Assembly (NCBI GenBank): GCA_009746045.1
Contig: RPFO01000213.1
Coordinates: 12,476,063 to 12,540,062, forward strand
DNA length: 64,000 nt
Direction: 5' to 3'
Source of the DNA: Mesostigma viride
Lineage: Eukaryota; Streptophyta; Mesostigmatophyceae; Mesostigmatales; Mesostigmataceae
Positions 54,858 through 64,000 of this stretch are shown piece after piece (position 1 is the stretch's first letter; the number at the start of each line of letters is the position of its first letter). The translations under genes were made by a program, and so were the position numbers. Under the pieces are notes generated by a model. It was not told where the DNA came from, ran no database searches, and worked only from the letters and a program-made list of their open reading frames with translations.

Positions 54858-54880
54858 TTCGGCGGGCGCACGTCCCCTTA

Positions 54881-56303
54881 ATTACCTTCTTGTATTCTTG
54901 CAATTGCAGTTGTACAAGGTTGTGTGTCGAACACGATTGTATTAAAAGGAATAGATTCGTAGCTCAGTTTAACTGAGGTGGGTGAGTCGGCGGATTGGAG
55001 GACGACTGTCTTGTCCATCGTCCTTGCACGCCTTTATGCCAAGCAGTGCCACTAGGTCGGCACTGCTGTTCCCACCTTTGTGGCCCGGAACATTCCATGC
55101 GAATATTCCACGCTTAATTTCCGTTACTGTAGTGGGCCGAACTACGGGTCGAACATAGGGCTGATCGACCTCTAACCATGTCCGTGGTAACCATCGTTAC
55201 GTTATGCCATCGGACTGTTAAAATAAAATTCTTTAAGTGTATTGTATTTCCGAATAATAAAAGGACGTAACAAAATAGATTACTCGCTCAGCGCCCAGCC
55301 CCGGGCATGTCGACAACGTCGGCCATTGACAGCATTTGCTGCAACGTGATTCAAAGCTTTCTCCTGCGTGTCGGCCTTTCACGCCGCCAAACAGCTTTGA
55401 CTCAATGCTCCGCTGTAGGTCATCACTGCGAGTAGCTCTGTGGCTTCACCCAACGCTGAGCAACGGCGTGGGCCTGAGAACGTACCCAAGTACAAACCAA
55501 CCGAAATACACCAACATAATTCCCAAACGACACTCCACAACATAACGCACCGCAACCGAGATCCCCCCCACTGCTTGCCTGGACAAACGGTACGGAACCA
55601 AGGTTGCCCACGGAACGAACGGTAATGGCCAGAACCCAAAATAGCCCACAGCCAGAACCTACGACCCGTTGCCTGACCGTACACATAAATTCCCACTGAC
55701 CGCCGGCCCAGCAAATAAACCTCAGCGCGGCGCTGCCGGCTGACCTCCGGACTTAGCCAATTCCGAGCATAACCAAATTCCAATACTTTATGTGACTGCG
55801 AGCCCACAATATAACACCAGCCCCTTTTTCTTTCGAGCAGTCACATCCACCACTCGGCCACTTAACCACAACCCACAGTCGACATACATGCCAACAATCC
55901 TCACAATATCCACCACCACCCAAGGGTTACTCACAAACACTCTCGGAGACAGTACGCACAAGACGCTATGTACTAGGGGAGCTCCAACCCCTCTAACTTG
56001 GCGCCCATTCACGCCTTGCACATACTGCCAGTGTCTGAAGTAAGTCATGTAAGCAAGCGAGAATACAAGACTGATCTAAACGACCACCCTTGACCCCGGC
56101 ACACCCACACGACCCATACACATTACAAACCCGTTCCAACCGCACCAGTCCTCAACCAAGGACACTCCCCCACCAAATCAATTATGGAGCAAATTATCCA
56201 ACCGTGCCGGGTCACCATCAGTATAGGGCAGGCATAAGGATCACCCCCGGCCCAAACAACGTTCTCAAATTGGCCACAGGCTAAAATTCCACAGGGTCCA
56301 AGC
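54881..56303. other. Non-coding 3' region of the second copia-like element
   Basis: Minus-strand frames exist (56048-55788, 55807-55379) but have no known motif. If the element has a 3' LTR it should be here. I could not find a matching copy on the 5' side beyond 60.3 kb. Confidence 0.4.
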
Positions 56304-57572
56304 TCAAACAACCAACAACTCCCGCAGATCCCCAAGAGAACCTGCCATCACCATCCGCAAGATGCGATACTGCTCTCGCGCTGCTGCAAACAGCTTGGTC
56401 ACCGCGTCCGCCGGGTTCAGCCTCCCCGGCAGATGGAGAACGCTCACCGCGTAAGACAGCTCCTTCAACAGCAGGAAATCGAGGTCACGCGTCCTGGACA
56501 AGCTGTTAAGGATAAAGCTCACAAGCGGCTGGCTATCCGTATGCACAGTTGTCGTCAGCACCAAACGGACACCCATCCACTTGCCCATCCAGCGCAAGAA
56601 CTGCTCGAGGTACAGCGAAGCCTTGATACACTCACACACACCACGGCACTCGTTAGTGTCAGAGCCAACTGCCACACGCCTGCACAGTCTCGAATACCAC
56701 CCACACAGCGATCCCCGACCCCCTGGGTTACAGAGCACAAACAGACCACCCATCCGTGCCCTCAGCTTGGTCAGTTCCCTGCCCTCACCCGACGTATCTG
56801 CAAAGCAGTGAAGAACAGCGGGCTGAGAGACCGACAGGCCAGAAAGCACCACACCTTGGCTCTCGGCCACATACTGCCTCACAACCGACGGATGGACTTG
56901 CGACAACACGTCATCTACCGTCCTACTCAGCACCACCAGATCGGGCGCACACACTGCCGCCATCCAGCCTAGCTTGCCACGCAGGCGGCTCCACAGGCCC
57001 TTAGCACACAGCTCATCCACCGAGCCCATCAGCTCCTCCCGATACTTGTCAGGAATACCCAGGTGCATCTGATGCCTACCAGACGTCACTCGCAGGGTCT
57101 GCACTACACCGCAGAAGACACGCGGAGTCTGCTGGTCCACCACCTGCAGCTCGCCCACAGGGAAACGCTTAGCGAGATCTGCATAGAACTGATGCAGAAC
57201 AGCACGGGGTGCTACCACTCGCAGGTCATCCCCATGCAATTGTACAAACAAGGGACCTGAGGGAGTCTGTGCCACAAACAACGAAGGGTCGTACGGGGAT
57301 ACCTCGAATGTCATCAGCTCAAACAGAGCACGCATCAAAGTGATACGCCACACAATCGAGGCACTCTGCAGTCCCTCTATGGCCTTCAACAAGCCCATGA
57401 ATTCTGCCCTCACTTCCTCCATCCAAAACGAGGGTGTCTGGACCACCAGGGGTGACGTGCCTTCCCACACCTCACGCGCCACCTCCTCGCTAGAGTTAGG
57501 GAAAGCACGCTTGACATCAATAGACGCACACCCATAGTCTCTGCCCTCATCCAGGAAACCGAGATACAGCAT
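56304..57572 (-). pseudogene. RT C-terminal and RNase H frame of the second copia-like element
   Basis: RT motifs are YGCASIDVKRAFPNSS, AIEGLQSASIVWR and LFVQLHGDDLRVVAP, with HGDD again in place of YVDD. RNase H shows FADTSGEGREL, GSDTNECRG, VHTDSQPLVSF and LPGRLNPADAVTK. Similarity to the first element is clear in every motif, but the two have diverged, so they are different subfamilies. Confidence 0.8.
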
Positions 57573-60229
57573 GGTGATAATCCTGAAGCTATCCCACGCC
57601 AGGCCTGGGGTGTACAGCTCTCCTTGGCCAGCTCACTGGTTCCCGAAAACTCCTGCGACACCGGCCTCACATAGCATACCTCCACCCCAGCCTTTACCTT
57701 GTGAGACAACACCATCTTGAGAGGAAGTACCTTGGCCCCCTTGGGCACACTGTCCATTGGTTCATACACACCATACCCCTGCCACTCCTCCAGCGCCCTG
57801 TGAAACGCGCACCACCAGCTGGAGAAACCACTCTGCGTCGACATCTCTAGTACCAGCCTCTCATAGCCAATCGGAGAATGTGCAGCGATGTCCCGCTTGG
57901 TAATACCGATGCTGGATGGATGCAACAACGCAGGCATGACCAGGTCTACCGCTGGCGGGAGATCCTTTCCCCACGCCACACCCTCTGTCCCTGTCAGTGC
58001 TGCTAGCCTAGCCACGGTGCTTGAGACGAGACTGAGAGGTTGCACTGCCTTGTACGATTCCAACTCTATCGACCCATGGCCCTCCCTGGTCAAACTAGAG
58101 CTCTGGATCACAACATCAGGGTGATTAAGAAATGGCAGCCCCAGAATCGCCGGCCCATCATAGCCCTCAAGCACGCAGAAAGGAGTGTCACGCCCAAGAA
58201 TGGTCAGCATCACCTCGCCCACTACCGGCATGCGCACCACCCCAGAAAAGTCCTCCACAAAGTTCCACTTGGACGGTTGTAGCGGGAAGTGCCTAGCTAC
58301 CCCTTCACCTAGCAAGCACACCACCGCATTAGTATCCACCTCCAACCGACACCCAGCCAGCCCGTCCTGCTGAAAATCCACTAGCTTAGACACCGAGGCT
58401 ACCTCATTACCAGCCTCCATTGCGACGTCGCCGCCGCCCTCGGAGCCATCACCGCCACTCAGTGACTCGCGCCGGGTGCTAGCCGACCCATCAGCGCCAT
58501 CGGCTTGTAGCCCCGCACCTGCGGTCGATGCGCCAGCATCGCCGGCCTGTGCCTCTCCACCTGCGGCTGGCCCTGCATTGGCCTCGCTGGACTGTGGTGG
58601 CCCTCCTACGGCTCCCTCGCCGGCCTGAGGCGCCCCACCTACAGCCGACGGCCTGCCCGCCCCGCCGGCCCGTGGTAACGTGCCCCCCGGCTGCTCGCGT
58701 TCCGCGATTGCCCGCCGGGCTTCCTGCAGCCGCTCAATGACACGGGCAAACATTGTCGCGCGCTGCACCTCCTGACCATCAGCGGAAGGGGCAACCCCCA
58801 GCCCGCCTGGTCCCACACTGGCTGGACCGCCATTGGACAGTGGCAACCCACCATCCGACGGAAGAGAGGGCGCAGGCTGATCAGGCCCCGTCTCCTCTCT
58901 CACCCCCCTTGCGGCCGTCCCTGGGTCCCCCGCCTCACCTCCAGCCTGCGCGCTGGAGCCCATCGCACCTTCCTCATGGGGCAGGTCTGCTGGCGCACCT
59001 AGCCCCTCGTAGTACGGCCGCAAGTGTTTCCACGCCAGTAGTCGGTCGAAGCGGCGGTCCTCACGCCCAACCTTCGCCAACATGTGGTCACCGTCCACTG
59101 ACTTGACCACAACAGGGCCCTCCCACAAACCCTGTTCCAAAGCACTTCCCTCCCGGTACGCCCACACCCTTGCTCCCTCGCTAGGCACGTACACATCACC
59201 CCTGCGCAGGTCCATGTCCACCAGCCTGAGGTACCGGTCACACAGCCAATCACGGTATGCTTCTACCGCCTCCAGCGGGAGCAGGCCCATCTCCAACCCA
59301 TGGGGCGTGACGGCTACCTCCTCACCATCCACATGTACCCTGACCATCACCCTGTGATTCATGTGCTCCTCTATCTGCCTGCACAACAGAGCCTGATCGC
59401 GGTACGACAGCGAGCGCATCCTGGCCATAGCACTCATCACAAACTTGGAGGTCCTGATATGTCTCTCCACTAACCCTTGATGTTCGTGATCTGCCGCACC
59501 CGCCACCACAATCTGCTCAAACCCCGGCTCCTTCATGCAACACTCGAACTGCTGGTCACACTCTAAAGTTGACACCACGGCAAACTTGGCCTTTACCAAG
59601 CGCAGGCTGGTGAGCAGCTCTTCCTTGTGCTTGCGTGGCAACACCTCTAGTGCCTTGAACCTGGAGAACCGCCCCACCGCTAGCACATACTCCCTGTCAT
59701 CGTACTTGAGCACATCCACTTGCACCGGGCCCCTCTCTAGCACCGGTCTACGTGCATGAAACTTGTGCGGCTTAGGCACATTGCGCTGACAATGCTTACA
59801 CCTCTGCCAGACCTCTCTGCACGTCGCCACCAGCTCCGAAAACCCCAGTGATGCTGCCCAATGCTCTGCAGCGTGGCCATGACCCAACCGTGTGTGTAAC
59901 CTCATTGCCATGTTAAGTACACTGAGTGTACCACCTGCCTCCAATGGACATTGAGACTGTTGTGCCTGAGGTCCCGGGTGTGGGGAGGACCTTCGTACCG
60001 GTGGCCCGTCCAGAACTGCAGTGTGTACACCTGCAGTACCTCCTCCAACCCCCTTCTCCCTCGTTCCCTGAGACAGTGCTTCATCCCCTACTGCAACTGC
60101 CCCCTGCTCTGCATGGTCCCCCTCCTCACCAGCGCTCTCATCTAGCGCTGCCACGCGAGCACCCAGGCGGGGTGAGCTAGCCTGGGGGGTCGAGCCGTGC
60201 TGCCCCGCACTAGCTCGCATATTTGGCAC
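57410..60229 (-). pseudogene. Integrase-protease-RT N-terminal frame of the second copia-like element
   Basis: Zinc site H112...H117...C144-x2-C147 (LHTRLGHGHA, WQRCKHCQRN). The integrase triad is in VQVDVLKYDD (D172), LECDQQFE (D225) and HEHQGLVERHIRT (E255), all three intact. A Gly/Ala/Pro-rich linker of ~200 residues follows. Next comes the protease: CRLEVDTNAVVCLL (~628-640), GRDTPFCVLEGYD and PAILGLPFLNHP (~679-704). Then comes RT beginning GAKVLPLKMVLSHKVK. The frame is lost inside RT. DTN replaces the usual DTG/DSG. Confidence 0.8.
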
Positions 60230-60464
60230 ATCACCAGCTGCCTCACCCTCACCACCGGACCCTAGTCACTGCCTACGGCCCCCACTCTGGGCCGCCGGGC
60301 ACAGGTGCGTGTCACGTGCAAAGTGTCCTGGCTGCTTGCAGCGGTTACACACGGCAGGGCCCTGTGCATTGCTATTGCTGCGAGCTGGCATGCTGTCAGC
60401 GTGCCTATTGTAGCATGTGCGTGCCAGGTGACCCTTTCTCCCGCATACACTAGGAGCCGGGTGT

Positions 60465-60815
60465 TGACAAAGTGTGACAAATTTTTGTCAACAATTGTCA
60501 ACTTGTTGACAAAGTGTGACAAATTGTTGACAAATTGTTGACAAAGTGTGACAAAACTAGACAAAACTAGACAAAAAAATGTCAACAGCTTGACAAAACT
60601 TGACAGAATGTTGACAATGTTGACAAAACGTTGACAATCGTTGACATGTCAACTTTATGTTGATGTCAACAAATGTCAAAACACTGACAAGCCAAGGTGA
60701 TTTGTCAACAAATGTCAAGACGTTTACAAACGCAGGCCAAACGCAAGAAAAATGTCAACAAATGTCAACATGACAAAATGTCAACACGATAAACAAAGGC
60801 ATAGCAAACTGACAA
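60465..60815. repeat. Cluster of TTGACA/TGTCAA motifs
   Basis: About 27 TGACA or TGTCA cores occur in ~350 bp, mostly as GTTGACAA or TGTCAACA, on both strands and at irregular spacing. Chance would give roughly one. It is not a simple tandem repeat. It begins just where the gag region of the neighbouring element should be. Confidence 0.85.

Positions 60816-64000
<3,185 letters not shown>

Larger units (their letters stand above)
52238..54880 (-). repeat. D repeat copy 2
   Basis: Shares with copy 1 the string gcgctaaaaatagaaaaagacgct, the ggttagagtgtaaggttgat block, the exon-like SMEERPLLRAWARDLRG block (~54335-54425) and the final GPPMVSFHFIVQG/DDHVGDIAFV block. The E2F-like site at 54841-54857 is also shared. 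The leading ATG frame stops early here (MATAFRRN then stop). No hAT ends are visible around it. It abuts the direct repeat at 52237. It differs from copy 1 by holding a PHD-finger segment. Confidence 0.6.
56304..60450 (-). mobile_element. Second copia-like element with INT-PR-RT-RH order (decayed, gag mostly lost)
   Basis: A 939-codon frame (60229-57410) carries integrase, protease and the start of RT. After a -1 shift, a 422-codon frame (57572-56304) carries the rest of RT and RNase H. Upstream, in another frame at ~60300-60450, zinc-knuckle-like pieces remain (VCGRKGHLARTC and CNRCKQPGHFARDTHLC). Beyond that the sequence becomes TTGACA repeats instead of gag. No LTRs were found. Confidence 0.8.

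Noticed and set aside
55379-56048. Possible ORFs or LTR after the second copia-like element
   Set aside because: No motif, no matching copy upstream of the element, and biased composition only.
60465-60815. Bacterial -35 promoter boxes (TTGACA)
   Set aside because: The context is eukaryotic, the words occur in both orientations without -10 partners, and their number is far too high.

Overview
This window reads as nuclear DNA of a eukaryote, most likely an alga or related protist. It has GT-AG introns, long dinucleotide microsatellites, single-repeat ankyrin exons, a palindromic E2F-type site, and many LINE, Ty1/copia, chromovirus Ty3/gypsy and hAT-type elements. There is no bacterial gene organisation, no rRNA and no convincing complete tRNA gene. 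The species cannot be fixed from sequence alone.

Layout. (1) 1-5.66 kb: the 3' end of one gene (coiled-coil exon plus terminal exon), then a compact four-exon gene with a 28-nt microexon and an intron holding a ~670-bp CT microsatellite. (2) 5.7-18.3 kb: intergenic DNA full of decayed non-LTR retrotransposons. These include an inverted pair of RT C-termini near 7-8.9 kb, ORF1-like and RT fragments on the minus strand, and a ~2.7-kb head-to-head palindrome made of two 5'-truncated copies of a LINE with a restriction-like endonuclease. Three perfect or near-perfect hairpins with 3-nt loops and a 180-bp foldback element are also present. (3) 19.6-34.1 kb, minus strand: an ankyrin-repeat gene. 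Six ~1.19-kb tandem units each carry one ankyrin repeat as one exon (five of 99 nt, one of 102 nt, all in phase 0), followed 3' by a terminal exon. One exon is split by a nearly intact copia-like LTR element (26.3-32.45 kb). Its LTRs are ~99% identical and its 5-bp CCAGG target duplication restores the 99-nt exon exactly. (4) 35.4-52.2 kb: a nest of elements flanked by a ~237-bp direct repeat. The core is a degenerate minus-strand chromovirus with an upstream viroplasmin/RNase H1-N-like ORF and a downstream unknown ORF. The downstream ORF is cut by two arrays of ~205-bp palindromes and by a 3.77-kb hAT-type element; removing all three rejoins one frame. (5) 52.2-54.9 kb: a second copy of the hAT interior, with a PHD-finger fragment. 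(6) 56.3-60.3 kb: a second copia-like element, followed by a ~350-bp cluster of TTGACA/TGTCAA motifs. (7) 60.8-64 kb: an (AG)51 microsatellite, a G-quadruplex motif and no gene I recognise.

The strongest novelty candidates are three. First, both copia-like elements order their domains integrase - protease - RT - RNase H, have HGDD in place of YVDD, and have a DTQ/DTN protease motif. Second, the palindrome arrays use spacers that complete a tRNA-like fold with a pol III B box. Third, the ankyrin gene appears to grow by whole-exon duplication. All domain calls come from reading motifs by eye; no database search was run.
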